Assembly: GCA_020073485.1 (NCBI GenBank)
Contig: JAIQFB010000003.1
Location: 141,387 to 205,386, forward strand
Direction: 5' to 3'
DNA: 64,000 nt
Origin: Terriglobia bacterium
Lineage (GTDB): Bacteria > Acidobacteriota > Terriglobia > Acidiferrales > UBA7541
In this document: one piece after another, positions 54,779 to 63,972 of the stretch
Layout: each line of letters opens with the position of its first letter
How positions within the stretch are numbered: the stretch's first letter is position 1
Program-made: the position numbers and the translations under genes
Notes under the pieces: generated by a model
Seen by the model: the letters and a program-made list of their open reading frames with translations, nothing else
Database searches by the model: none
Told to the model about the DNA's origin: nothing

Positions 54779-57700
54779 ATGCACATCTCTCGGCCCTTTA
54801 TCGAACGTCCTGTCGCCACATCTCTGCTGAGCGTTGCTATTCTCCTGGCCGGCGGCGCGGCGTATTTTTTCCTGCCCGTGGCACCCCTGCCCCAGGTGGA
54901 TTTCCCCACCATCGAGGTGCGCGCCAGCCTTCCAGGCGCTAGCCCCGAAACGATGGCCTCGACCGTGGCAACGCCGCTCGAGCGGTCCTTTGGCCGCATC
55001 GCCGGGGTCACGGAGATGACGTCCACCAGCCAGCTTGGCGCGACCAATATCACCCTTCAACTGGACCTGGATCGCGATATCGACGCGGCGTCGCGCGACG
55101 TCCAAGCGGCCATCAACGCCGGTGCCGGACAATTGCCCACGAGCCTCCCGAGCCTGCCCACTTATCGCAAGGCCAATCCCACCGATGCGCCGATCATGAT
55201 CCTGGGAATGACTTCCGACACCATTCCGCCGAGCCACCTCTACGATTTGGCCGACTCCATTCTGGCGCAGAAGATTTCCCAGGTGAATGGCGTGGGAACC
55301 GTGTTCATCGGCGGGGGCGCGAAGCCCGCCGTGCGCGTGGACCTGAATCCGCTGGCGCTGGCCGACTATCAGATCGGCCTGGCGCAGGTGCGCCTGGCGC
55401 TGCAGGCGGCCAACGCCAATTCACCCAAAGGACTGGTTGAAGATCCGAACAACCGTTGGGTCATTTCCGACACCGACCAACTGCTGAGTCCCGACCAGTA
55501 TTTGCCTCTGGTGGTGGCCTACAAGAATGGCGGTCCCGTCCGCTTGAGCGATATCGCGAAGGTGACCGAAGGCGTCGAGGACATACGCAACGGCGCGTTC
55601 GTGGACGGGCAACGCGGCATCATTATCATCATTTTCCGGCAGCCCGGGGCCAACATCATCGATACGGTGGACGGGATCAAGGCGCTGCTCCCGGAGTTGC
55701 GCGCGGTGATCCCGCCGGCGGCCAATTTTTCCGTGGTTTCGGACCGCACCAAGACTATCCGCGCTTCGGTCCAGAACATTCAATTCACGCTGCTGCTTAC
55801 CGTGGCCCTGGTCATCATGGTCATCTTCCTGTTCCTGCGCAACCTCTGGGCCACTGTGATCCCCAGCATTTCGGTGCCGCTCTCTCTGGTGGGCACGTTT
55901 GGCATGATGTACTTGCTGGGATACAGCATCGACAATCTTTCGTTGATGGCGCTGGCGATCGTGACCGGGTTCGTGGTCGACGACGCCATCGTGGTGATCG
56001 AAAATATCTCGCGTTATCTGGAAGCGGGCGATTCGCCGATTGAGGCGGCGCTGAAAGGGTCGAAGGAAATCGGCCCCACCGTTTTGTCCATGAGCGTTTC
56101 GCTGATTTCCGTTTTTATTCCCATCCTGCTGATGGGAGGAATCGTGGGGCGGCTTTTCCGCGAGTTTGCGGTGACGCTCAGCGCGGCCATCGCGGTTTCG
56201 CTGTGCGTTTCGCTTTCGGCCACGCCCGCGATGTGCGCGCGTCTGCTGAAATCGCATCAAGACATGAAGCACGGGCGCGCGTTCCTGCTCGGCGAGCGCG
56301 TTTTCAACTCGCTGCACCAAGGCTACGCCGGCGGCCTGCGCTGGGTTCTTTCCCATCAGCCGCTCATGCTCGGCGTCACGTTCGCCGCCGTTTGCCTGAA
56401 CGTCTATCTCTACATCGTGGTTCCGAAAGGTTTCTTTCCGCAGCAGGATACCGGGCGGCTGAACGGCGCGATGGTTGGCGCGCAGGACATTTCGTTTCCC
56501 GCGATGATGAAAAAACTCATCCAGTACGAGGACATCATCCGCGCGGATCCTGCCGTGGACCACGTCGCGGCATTCGTCGGCGGCGGGGCGGAAAATATCG
56601 GGCGTTTCCTGATCGAGCTCAAGGATCTGGACCAGCGAAAAATCGGCGCGGACGCCGTCATTGCGCGGCTGCGGCGAAAACTTGCCGTCATTCCCGGCGC
56701 CACCCTCTACTTGCAGTCTTACCAGGACGTGCGCGTCGGCGGCCTTTTCACCAGCTCGCAGTATCAATTCACATTGCAGGGCGAGACGCTCGAGGATCTG
56801 CAAACCTGGGCGCCGCGCATCGAAGCGCGGTTGAGAACCCTGCCCGGATTGCGCGACGTCACCAGCGATCAGCAGGACAAAGGATTGCAAGCTTCGCTCG
56901 TCTTTGACCGCGACACTGCCGGGCGCCTGGGCATACAGTCCCAGCAGATTGACGAGACCTTGTACGACGCCTTCGGCCAGCGACAGGTCTCCACCATCTA
57001 CACGCAATTGAATCAGTATCACGTGGTCATGGAAGTCGATCCCGAGTATCAGGACAGCCCTGACGCGGTGCAAAACCTGTACGTGCGCTCGCCCTCGGGC
57101 GCCGAAGTGCCGCTCAGCGCCATCTCTCACTACGAGCAGAAGACCACGGCCCTGGCCGTCAATCACAAGGGGCAATTCCCGGCCGTCACCATTTCCTTCA
57201 ACCTCGATCCCAGCGTCGCGCTTGGCGACGCCGTCCGCGAAATTGAAGTGGCCGCGCTGCAGATGGGCGTGCCTGCCACCATCCATCCCAGTTTTTCAGG
57301 CACCGCGGAGGCTTTTCAGGAGTCGCTGCGCAACGAACCCTACCTGATTCTGGCGGCGCTGATGACCGTGTACATCGTCCTGGGCATGCTGTACGAAAGT
57401 TACATTCATCCCATCACGATTCTTTCCACGCTGCCTTCGGCCGGCGTCGGCGCGCTGCTCGCCCTGCGCATCACCCACGCGGACTTGAGCGTTATTGCTC
57501 TCATCGGCATCATCCTGCTGATCGGCATCGTCCAGAAAAACGCGATCATGATGATCGATTTCGCGCTCGACGCCCAGCGGCGGGAAGGGAAACATCCGAT
57601 CGACGCGATCTACCAGGCCTGTCTGCTGCGTTTCCGCCCGATCATGATGACCACGACGGCCGCGCTGCTCGGCGGCCTGCCGCTCGCGCTCGATGCCGAC

Positions 57701-57895
57701 ATGGGGTCGGAAATGCGGCGTCCCCTGGGCATCAGCATCGTGGGCGGTTTGATGGTCAGCCAGGTCCTCACGCTGTTTACCGCGCCGGTCGTTTACTTGT
57801 ACATGGACCGGCTACACACGAAGCTGGCGCGGCGCAAGGCTGTCGCGCAGCAACCGGCGGCAACTCCTTCGCTTACGGGCGGGACGGGTTCTTGA
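54779..57895 (+). CDS. mdtC: RND efflux pump, inner-membrane subunit (MdtC-type)
   Basis: The 1038-residue pump is a close paralogue of the preceding protein, sharing long blocks such as [16 protein letters not shown] and [15 protein letters not shown]. It has the same 12-helix layout and helix-4 VVDDAIVVIEN. The tandem arrangement suggests one gene duplication and a heterotrimer. The C-terminus is short and polar. Confidence 0.93.
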   Translation: MHISRPFIERPVATSLLSVAILLAGGAAYFFLPVAPLPQVDFPTIEVRASLPGASPETMASTVATPLERSFGRIAGVTEMTSTSQLGATNITLQLDLDRDIDAASRDVQAAINAGAGQLPTSLPSLPTYRKANPTDAPIMILGMTSDTIPPSHLYDLADSILAQKISQVNGVGTVFIGGGAKPAVRVDLNPLALADYQIGLAQVRLALQAANANSPKGLVEDPNNRWVISDTDQLLSPDQYLPLVVAYKNGGPVRLSDIAKVTEGVEDIRNGAFVDGQRGIIIIIFRQPGANIIDTVDGIKALLPELRAVIPPAANFSVVSDRTKTIRASVQNIQFTLLLTVALVIMVIFLFLRNLWATVIPSISVPLSLVGTFGMMYLLGYSIDNLSLMALAIVTGFVVDDAIVVIENISRYLEAGDSPIEAALKGSKEIGPTVLSMSVSLISVFIPILLMGGIVGRLFREFAVTLSAAIAVSLCVSLSATPAMCARLLKSHQDMKHGRAFLLGERVFNSLHQGYAGGLRWVLSHQPLMLGVTFAAVCLNVYLYIVVPKGFFPQQDTGRLNGAMVGAQDISFPAMMKKLIQYEDIIRADPAVDHVAAFVGGGAENIGRFLIELKDLDQRKIGADAVIARLRRKLAVIPGATLYLQSYQDVRVGGLFTSSQYQFTLQGETLEDLQTWAPRIEARLRTLPGLRDVTSDQQDKGLQASLVFDRDTAGRLGIQSQQIDETLYDAFGQRQVSTIYTQLNQYHVVMEVDPEYQDSPDAVQNLYVRSPSGAEVPLSAISHYEQKTTALAVNHKGQFPAVTISFNLDPSVALGDAVREIEVAALQMGVPATIHPSFSGTAEAFQESLRNEPYLILAALMTVYIVLGMLYESYIHPITILSTLPSAGVGALLALRITHADLSVIALIGIILLIGIVQKNAIMMIDFALDAQRREGKHPIDAIYQACLLRFRPIMMTTTAALLGGLPLALDADMGSEMRRPLGISIVGGLMVSQVLTLFTAPVVYLYMDRLHTKLARRKAVAQQPAATPSLTGGTGS

Positions 57896-57912
57896 GATTT
57901 GTTTGAGATATC

Positions 57913-58344
57913 CTAACTTTCGCGCTTTCCGAGACTGCTGGAGTCCGCCTCTGGGACTTTCACATTTGGCTTTGCCTGCTTAATTGCCACAAGGACCAAG
58001 AGGATGATGACTCCCCATATGAATACGCTTAGAACAATCGAAGACAAGGTTTCGGAGATTTGCTGCCGATTGATTGTCAGCATGTAGCTGCGGTCGGACA
58101 CGATCTTCTCATAAGGCAGGTTCGCGCATCCGTAGTAACGCACAGACAAGAATCCTGCGAGAGCCATAAGAAGGGTGCTCGCGGGAAATGATTTCTTCAA
58201 TGTATTGCCCCAGCCTTTTCGTGGCAGCGCGTCCGCAATTTTTCCTAGAGGACGGCGCAACCATAAGTAGACGACCATGCCGAGGCAGGCGCAAATAACG
58301 GCGACGACAAAGTAGGAATAGATCAGGAACTCTTCATTTGCCAT
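57913..58344 (-). CDS. Small membrane protein of unknown function, second of a pair
   Basis: The 143-residue protein has three hydrophobic helices (about 6-28, 50-66, 103-124) and a polar loop after helix 2. Its start overlaps the end of the upstream gene by 11 nt, so the two are co-translated. No family is recognised. Confidence 0.6.
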   Translation of the reverse strand: MANEEFLIYSYFVVAVICACLGMVVYLWLRRPLGKIADALPRKGWGNTLKKSFPASTLLMALAGFLSVRYYGCANLPYEKIVSDRSYMLTINRQQISETLSSIVLSVFIWGVIILLVLVAIKQAKPNVKVPEADSSSLGKRES

Positions 58345-58690
58345 TCTTGGGTCTCAGGACCACGACGACCACTGTTATCAAACCAACGTATACAAGCAAA
58401 GCGATAAACAGATCCTGAAAGACTGCGGAGATGTCGGAGGCGACAGCCCACACATACTCCATGAAACGGGCATCCGGCTTCATGTGGATCCCGGTGATTA
58501 CTCTTCCAAATGCTACACACGCGAGGATGAGTATGAACGCGCGAAGATAAAAGGTGGTTGCCTCGGGCAGTTGGACAACGTGGTTTAGCAATTCCCGCAG
58601 GCTCTTTTGGAGCAGACCGTAGATCAAGAAGGCGATCCCGACCGCAAGAACAAGGTCGAAAACCAGGGCGATAGCGTTGTAAAAAGGCAT
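58334..58690 (-). CDS. Small membrane protein of unknown function, first of a pair
   Basis: The 118-residue protein has three membrane helices. The ATG at 58690 has AGAGGAAA upstream and begins with a hydrophobic stretch (YNAIALVFDLVLAVGIAFLI in pattern). A longer in-frame start 33 codons earlier lacks a ribosome site. It precedes and overlaps the gene at 57913-58344. Confidence 0.65.
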   Translation of the reverse strand: MPFYNAIALVFDLVLAVGIAFLIYGLLQKSLRELLNHVVQLPEATTFYLRAFILILACVAFGRVITGIHMKPDARFMEYVWAVASDISAVFQDLFIALLVYVGLITVVVVVLRPKNGK

Positions 58691-58941
58691 GTTTCCTCTG
58701 TAGAGAGCGCCACAGGGTTCGCTCAGCGTATCTGGCGGCGATGCTACACCCCAAAGACTCAAATTCTCAAAAAAAGTGCGTCTATCCAAGGTTCTGATGC
58801 GATTGAGAACTTGTCAGCCGGTTGCGCTCGATAAACGATCTTGTTAGAAATTGGTCTGCTTCCCATCATTTCTAGGACCGCCGCGATTTTCGCATCGCTA
58901 CGATTTCCCGTTCGCGGCGTCACTCGTTACCCTGAAGACAG

Positions 58942-60333
58942 TTACGTTCCCAGCGCCATCAGCTCCATCTTGCGTTTGCCGAGCCGCCGCGCACCCTTTT
59001 CAGTGACCACAATGGAGTCGCCGAATTCCGCGGGGGTCGGCGCTCCCTTGATCGGGACACTAGGCTTCAAGTCAAACACCATGCCGGCTTGAAATACCAG
59101 ATCGTCGCCGCCTTCCATGCGGCCGGGGCCGCAGCGCGGCAGATCGGCGAGGCCGCCGGAATGGATCAGGACGCCGCCGGGCCGGGCGACGCCGCGGGCT
59201 TTGAGTTTCTCGCCGCAGTAGTCGCAGAATTCTTTGATACTTTTTCCGGGAGCGACACGGCCCATGAGGTCGTGAAAGAGATCGAGGCAGTACTCGCCGG
59301 CCGAGGTCCAGTCCGCCGGCGCGGGCGAGCCGAGCAGCACCGAGTGGTTCACCTGGGAGCCGTATCCGAGCACCGACCCCGAGCACTCCTGCCCGAGAAT
59401 CTGTCCCGCGCGAAACACATCGTCCAGCGGAAAGCCGAAACTCGCGTTGCCCGATCCACGCGTGCTGATACTCAATCGCCAGGGGCGCTCGCCGGAGGCC
59501 TGCACCATGGCGGTGTACATCTTGAGCCAGACGTCGCGATGAACGGCGCCGGGGCGCGCCACGTCCATCATGGTCTGGATGCCCGCTTCGCTGACTTCGG
59601 TGGCTTTTTCCAGCACCGCGATCTCCTCGGCGCTGTGCACCAGCTTCACGCGCCAGAGAATGTCCGCGGCGGACTCGAATTGCACCTTCGGGAACGCTTG
59701 CCGCACGCGGTCGTACGTCGTGTAGACAACCGAACCTTCCACATTGCGAAAGAGGTCCGCGAGCGATCCGACGCCGATGCGCGCCTGATCGAACTTTTTC
59801 TCCTTCAGGTAATCGATGATTGCCGGCGACCACAAGCCTTCCTCATCCGAATAGCGCACTTCGATATCCGGCGCGTTGTCCGCGAACATCGTGGTCAGCA
59901 CAATGCCGGGGATGGGACGATTGTCCTTGAGCAGCGACCCGATGCGGCTGGAAATCGCAACGATCTTGCCTTCTGCGGGCACCAAGACCCATCCGGCGGG
60001 AATGCCCACGAGGTATTGCACGTCCGCGTCGCCGTCCTGCCGGTCGTGAATCATGGCCTGCGTGCTGTGCTGTGGCACGATCAGGCAGTCGAACTTCTTT
60101 TCCTTCATTCCCTGGCGCACGTTTTGCCAGCGGCGCCGGAATTCCTCGGCCGACCACGCCTTCGGCATGGACGCGGGGGAGATCGCGGGCTTTGTTTCGC
60201 CGGCCTGCGGCGGGCGACTCCAGGCCGGCAACGCCGCTCCGGCAAGCGACGCCGCCACGCCGGAGGACGCGCCCACGAGTAAATCCCTGCGTGACAAATT
60301 GTCAGGAGATTTGGAGTTAGACATGTCTCTCAT
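58942..60333 (-). CDS. Tat-exported M24-fold protein with lost metal ligands
   Basis: The 463-residue protein has a Tat leader (LSRRDLLVG), a creatinase N-terminal domain (about 60-210) and the pita-bread M24 domain (about 220-455). At the five metal positions, only the histidine (LIHSGG) is kept: the two Asp are Glu and Gln, and the two Glu are Lys and Gly. It thus resembles creatinase-type, metal-free members and not Xaa-Pro peptidase. The ATG at 60333 has AAGGAGG upstream; an earlier ATG at 60348 lies inside that site. Confidence 0.82.
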   Translation of the reverse strand: MRDMSNSKSPDNLSRRDLLVGASSGVAASLAGAALPAWSRPPQAGETKPAISPASMPKAWSAEEFRRRWQNVRQGMKEKKFDCLIVPQHSTQAMIHDRQDGDADVQYLVGIPAGWVLVPAEGKIVAISSRIGSLLKDNRPIPGIVLTTMFADNAPDIEVRYSDEEGLWSPAIIDYLKEKKFDQARIGVGSLADLFRNVEGSVVYTTYDRVRQAFPKVQFESAADILWRVKLVHSAEEIAVLEKATEVSEAGIQTMMDVARPGAVHRDVWLKMYTAMVQASGERPWRLSISTRGSGNASFGFPLDDVFRAGQILGQECSGSVLGYGSQVNHSVLLGSPAPADWTSAGEYCLDLFHDLMGRVAPGKSIKEFCDYCGEKLKARGVARPGGVLIHSGGLADLPRCGPGRMEGGDDLVFQAGMVFDLKPSVPIKGAPTPAEFGDSIVVTEKGARRLGKRKMELMALGT

Positions 60334-60377
60334 CTTCGCCTCCTTCATTGAAGAAAGTGCGGAAAAAGTCTAAGACC

Positions 60378-60504
60378 CGTCATTCCGAGGGCCGGTTTGC
60401 GGCCCGAGGAATCACTCTGGGTTTTCGAGTCAGAAGAAAGAGAGATTCCCCGGCAAAATACACGCCTCGGTTCACCGTGAACATTCACCGTGAACGGAAT
60501 GACG
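60378..60504. repeat. Dispersed repeat, family A, copy 3 (diverged, expanded)
   Basis: cgtcattccgagggcc and gcccgaggaatcactct match the left half of copies 1 and 2. The right half has agagattccccgg and cacgcctcgg, and ends in a direct repeat ttcaccgtgaac (twice) before ggaatgacg. Confidence 0.7.
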
Positions 60505-60539
60505 ACGCTTCATTGTTTTTTCCGTGACCGCAAGTCCGT

Positions 60540-61022
60540 TCACTTTCCATAAGTGACCGTCAGCGTCGCTTTCCCAAGGCTGTTCATGTTGCACATGAAG
60601 CCGATCATCGCCGCGCTGGATTGATCGGTGACGTCGAGCTTCTCCACGCTCAGCGCATGGACCGTGAAAATGTACCGGTGAGCCGGCCCCGGCGGCGGCG
60701 CGGCTCCCCCATATCCCGCCGCGCCGAAATCCGTGCGCGTTTGGAGCGCCCCGGCGGGCAAACCTTTCCCGCTGCCGCTGCCCGCAGGCAGTTCTTTCGT
60801 CGTGGCCGGAATGTTGACCACAACCCAATGCCACCAGCCAGACCCGGTCGGCGCATCCGGATCGTACGCCGTGACCACAAAACTTTTGGTTCCCGCAGGC
60901 GCACCGTCCCATGCCAGGTGCGGAGAACGGTTGCCGCCCGTGTAGCCCATTCCGTTGAACACTTGCGCCTCGGGCATTCGTTGGCCCTCTTTCAAATCAT
61001 TGCTCCAGAGCTGGAAACTCAT
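60540..61022 (-). CDS. YbhB/YbcL family (PEBP/RKIP-like) protein
   Basis: The 160-residue protein shows the PEBP motifs: the PHLAWDGAP block, DPDAPTGSGWWHW and the later HRYIFTVHAL. PEBP proteins bind anionic ligands such as phospholipid headgroups. Bacterial members' roles are not known. No signal peptide is seen, so it is probably cytosolic. Confidence 0.92.
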   Translation of the reverse strand: MSFQLWSNDLKEGQRMPEAQVFNGMGYTGGNRSPHLAWDGAPAGTKSFVVTAYDPDAPTGSGWWHWVVVNIPATTKELPAGSGSGKGLPAGALQTRTDFGAAGYGGAAPPPGPAHRYIFTVHALSVEKLDVTDQSSAAMIGFMCNMNSLGKATLTVTYGK

Positions 61023-61255
61023 GAAGGATTCTCCTATCGATGATCAGAATATTTTTCTTACCGAGCAAACGGGAAATTTCCTCATAAATGGCTAATTGGT
61101 GCATCTTACCTGCGCATCGTATGCCTCTTCGGTTTTGGACACAACGGATTTGCTGCCGCGGGAACGGGTAGCCTCTAATACACGGACTTTTCAGGAGATT
61201 GCAACAAGTGATTTGTCGAGGTGCTTTCAGCGAGGAACCATTTCCCGCGACGAAG

Positions 61256-62284
61256 CTATGGAATCTTTAACCGTACACGAATTGGTTGCTGGCAGCCCTC
61301 AGATGTTTCAGATGTATCCATGTGCATGACTCGCAGAAATGGCTGAAATCCTGGAGATTTCACAAGTAGCTGGTAAGTGCCTTCATCGTGTTCCCTCAAG
61401 GCGAATTGCCCGTCTGTTCCACTCCGTGTCTCTTCGAGGATCTCGGCGTTTTCGCCGTTCGCCAATAGCACGACCTGCGCATTGGAAATAACGGCATCTA
61501 TTTCGTCGGCGACGTCGCCGCAGAGTTTGTTCACTTTCATTTCGGGATATTTGCCTCGCTGTGCATAACCCAGTCCGCAACTCGACCAGCCCAGATCGAG
61601 ATCTATCACGTCTTGCACGGCATCCGGATTGATTTCGATTGGGATCATCCCTTCGATCTGTTCACCATCGAAGGTGCGAAGACCGGAAGGGTTCAGCCGG
61701 AGAAAATAGATCCCAGGTGGGATGGTATTGGCGAAGCGAAACTTGCCTTTGTTGTCTGTTTGAGTCGTATTGACCACATGCGCCGAGATGCCTTCCAGGA
61801 GCGATACCGATGCAAAAGCCTGCGTCTGTTGGGGATAAAAATCCGGCCCCCGAAGAGTTCCACTCGCTGACCGCACCTCCAATGGGTTGGAGTTGGGCCA
61901 GGTCAGCGGAACTGTTACATTTGTCGCTCCATTAAAACTAACTATTACATCGACACCGTCGCTCACCCCGCCATCGTGGTCAGTTGTTAGAAAGAACGAA
62001 CCCGAGGTCAGATTGGCGAAATTCGCATACCCATCCGCATCTGTGACTGAGTAAACAGGTTTCTTCCTTCCTGAAACAGAAGATTCATAGTCATTTAGCA
62101 CCAATTTTAATGAATGGACGGGTCGACCGCGATCCATTACTCTGACGCGGAATCCCGTCCCAACATGGACGGTGGGATAAAAGATTGAGCACGCGCGACC
62201 AACGAGGGGTGAGAATAGCGCCGCGAGTACAATCAAACTGAGGGTAAACGAGACTTTGCACTTAATTTGCATGACAATGCGCAT
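61256..62284 (-). CDS. Secreted protein with Ig-like/carboxypeptidase-regulatory modules
   Basis: The 342-residue protein has a signal peptide (hydrophobic about 13-30, ending near GRAC). Repeated beta-sandwich modules follow: about 45-130 (SVTDADGYANFANLTSGSFF), 140-215 (DNKGKFRFANTIPPGIYFL) and 270-342 (GTDGQFALREHDEGTYQLLV). The lipobox is weak, so it may be soluble. No enzymatic motif is visible. An alternative start is ATG at 62272. Confidence 0.7.
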   Translation of the reverse strand: MRIVMQIKCKVSFTLSLIVLAALFSPLVGRACSIFYPTVHVGTGFRVRVMDRGRPVHSLKLVLNDYESSVSGRKKPVYSVTDADGYANFANLTSGSFFLTTDHDGGVSDGVDVIVSFNGATNVTVPLTWPNSNPLEVRSASGTLRGPDFYPQQTQAFASVSLLEGISAHVVNTTQTDNKGKFRFANTIPPGIYFLRLNPSGLRTFDGEQIEGMIPIEINPDAVQDVIDLDLGWSSCGLGYAQRGKYPEMKVNKLCGDVADEIDAVISNAQVVLLANGENAEILEETRSGTDGQFALREHDEGTYQLLVKSPGFQPFLRVMHMDTSETSEGCQQPIRVRLKIP

Positions 62285-62471
62285 GATTCACTACTAATAT
62301 TGTAGGCGCAGCAAACAATCAAAACCAGTGTTCTCTTAAACATGTACTTAGCATCTAGGAAATAGTCGTCAGCCTCGCTTCCTTTGACGGTGAGTCCATT
62401 CCAGAGCTTTTCCGCGTCACGATAAGCTGTCTTCTCGGAAACTGGTCTGGTCCACTGCCCGAATTTCAGGA

Positions 62472-63212
62472 TTACCGGAACCGCCTCGGTTTTTGAATCG
62501 CTATGGCTTCCCGCGCGCCTCCTCGCATCTCCAGAAACTTGCGGATTTGTCTCAAAACGCGGGCGAACATGGCAGGCGTCAACCGCCCGGTCTGCGTATT
62601 CTGCTGGCTGGGATGATACGCGGCGAAGAGGCGTGGCAGATCGCCCGGCAATGCGAAACTCGCGCCGTGGGCAAAACGATACGGAGCGCGCGAACGGATT
62701 AAACCTTTCTGTTTTAAGAGGTCGAGATAAGTATTGAGGGCAATGCCGCCCAGGGCGAGAATTGCTCGCGGGCGAATGAGATCCAATTCCCGTTCGAGAT
62801 AAGGTAGGCAATTGCGAATTTCTTCCGGCAGCGGCTTGTTGGCGGGCGGAGCGCAGCGGATCGCCGCCGAAATCAACGCGCCTTTGAGGACGAGCCCGTC
62901 ATCCGCGCGCTTCGATTGCGGTTGGTTGGCGAAGCCCGCGCGATACAGCTGTTCGTAGAGAAAATCTCCCGAACGGTCGCCGGTGAACATGCGGCCCGTG
63001 CGGTTCGCGCCGTGCGCCGCGGGCGCAAGGCCGATGATGACGAGGCCGGCTTCGGGATCGCCGAACGCCGGCACGGGTTTCCCCCAGTACGTCCAGTCGC
63101 GGTAGGCGCGCCGCTTGGTCCGCGCGACTTCCTCGCAGTACGCCACCAGGCGCGAACACTTGCGGCATTTCGTGATCTCGCGCTCCAGGATCGTCAGATC
63201 GTTTTTCGGCAC
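62472..63212 (-). CDS. Uracil-DNA glycosylase, family 5 (UdgB) type
   Basis: The 246-residue protein removes uracil and related deaminated bases from DNA. Its Fe-S ligands are visible as CRKC near the start (about 16-19) and two further cysteines (RCAPP and RNCLPYL). Motif 1 is GLAPAAHGANRTG and motif 2 is AYHPSQQNT. The N-terminal block YWGKPVPAFGDPEA is family-typical. GTG at 63212 is chosen with GAGGGCGGA upstream; the in-frame upstream extension to 63473 crosses the palindrome cluster and is unlikely. Confidence 0.92.
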   Translation of the reverse strand: MPKNDLTILEREITKCRKCSRLVAYCEEVARTKRRAYRDWTYWGKPVPAFGDPEAGLVIIGLAPAAHGANRTGRMFTGDRSGDFLYEQLYRAGFANQPQSKRADDGLVLKGALISAAIRCAPPANKPLPEEIRNCLPYLERELDLIRPRAILALGGIALNTYLDLLKQKGLIRSRAPYRFAHGASFALPGDLPRLFAAYHPSQQNTQTGRLTPAMFARVLRQIRKFLEMRGGAREAIAIQKPRRFR

Positions 63213-63571
63213 TCCGCCCTCCAAAACAGCCGCGGTTCTCTCAGGAACTCCGAGTTTGAAAGTATAGGACGCCTGACCGTATCCATACCAATCTTCCGTT
63301 TGTTTGCCCCAAAAAATAAATATCACCGCAGGATCCGGATAGCGCGCAAACGACGGCGTCGCGTAATTTGGCCGGGGCGCTTCCCGGCGGCCACGGAAAG
63401 CGAGGCTGCGCCAGACGCGGCCAAATTGGCTGCCAGCCAATTTGCGTTGCACGCCAATTTGGTTGCGAACCAATTTGCGCCTGGCCTTGTTTTCGCATTG
63501 AACGAGAATCGGACCATCAAACAGGGCTGCCAGACGCGAAAAAACGAAGGGCCGCCAGAAAAGGAATGAAA
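63213..63571. other. Divergent intergenic region with a palindrome cluster
   Basis: The 359-nt gap between two divergent genes holds the CCAAATTGG cluster (63421-63477). No other gene is visible. Confidence 0.45.
63421..63477. repeat. CCAATTTG palindrome cluster (four units)
   Basis: The units are ccaaattgg (63421-63429), gccaatttg (63436-63444), gccaatttgg (63453-63462) and accaatttg (63469-63477). CAAATTGGC (63422-63430) pairs perfectly with GCCAATTTG (63436-63444) around a 5-nt loop. They may bind a regulator or form RNA structure. Confidence 0.7.
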
Positions 63572-63955
63572 ATGAAAATCAAGGTTGCTGCGCTTACCAT
63601 GTTTCTAACGCTTATCTCGAGTTTCCCGGCGCTGGCCGCGCACGATCCCACGCGCCTCTTTGTCCTGCAAACCCCCGTCACGTTGAACGGCGTGGAGGTT
63701 CCTGAGGGCGCATACGAATTCACCGTGGATTCGGCCAAATCGAATGTCCAGGTAACCCTGCGGAAGCAGGGGAAAGTTGTGGCCACCGCTCCCGGGAAGT
63801 TGGTCAAGACCGGAGTGACCTACAAGACCAACCTTGTCCTGCTGAACGTGAATCCCGATGGATCGCGCTCGGTTCATGAAATCCGCCTGGCGGGGTCCGA
63901 AAAAGCGATCATGCTGGACAGCGCCGACACCGTCGCCCAGCTCAACACGAAGTAG
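63572..63955 (+). CDS. Small secreted protein of unknown function
   Basis: The 127-residue protein has a signal peptide cut near ALAAHD. The mature part is beta-rich (TLNGVEVPEGAYEFTVDSAK in pattern, then VQVTLRKQGKVVATAPG) and lacks cysteines. It resembles small exported domains common in Acidobacteriota, but no function is known. The ATG at 63572 has AAGGA 6 nt upstream; an ATG at 63566 is in frame but too close to the site. Confidence 0.7.
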   Translation: MKIKVAALTMFLTLISSFPALAAHDPTRLFVLQTPVTLNGVEVPEGAYEFTVDSAKSNVQVTLRKQGKVVATAPGKLVKTGVTYKTNLVLLNVNPDGSRSVHEIRLAGSEKAIMLDSADTVAQLNTK

Positions 63956-63972
63956 CTGCCGGTAACGAGATC

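Noticed and set aside
53855..57286. Two long minus-strand frames opposite the RND pumps
   Set aside because: Shadows of the mdtB and mdtC frames; low-complexity Arg/Gly/His composition.
63368..63565. N-terminal extension of the last secreted protein
   Set aside because: It would run through the palindrome cluster and bury the clear signal peptide.
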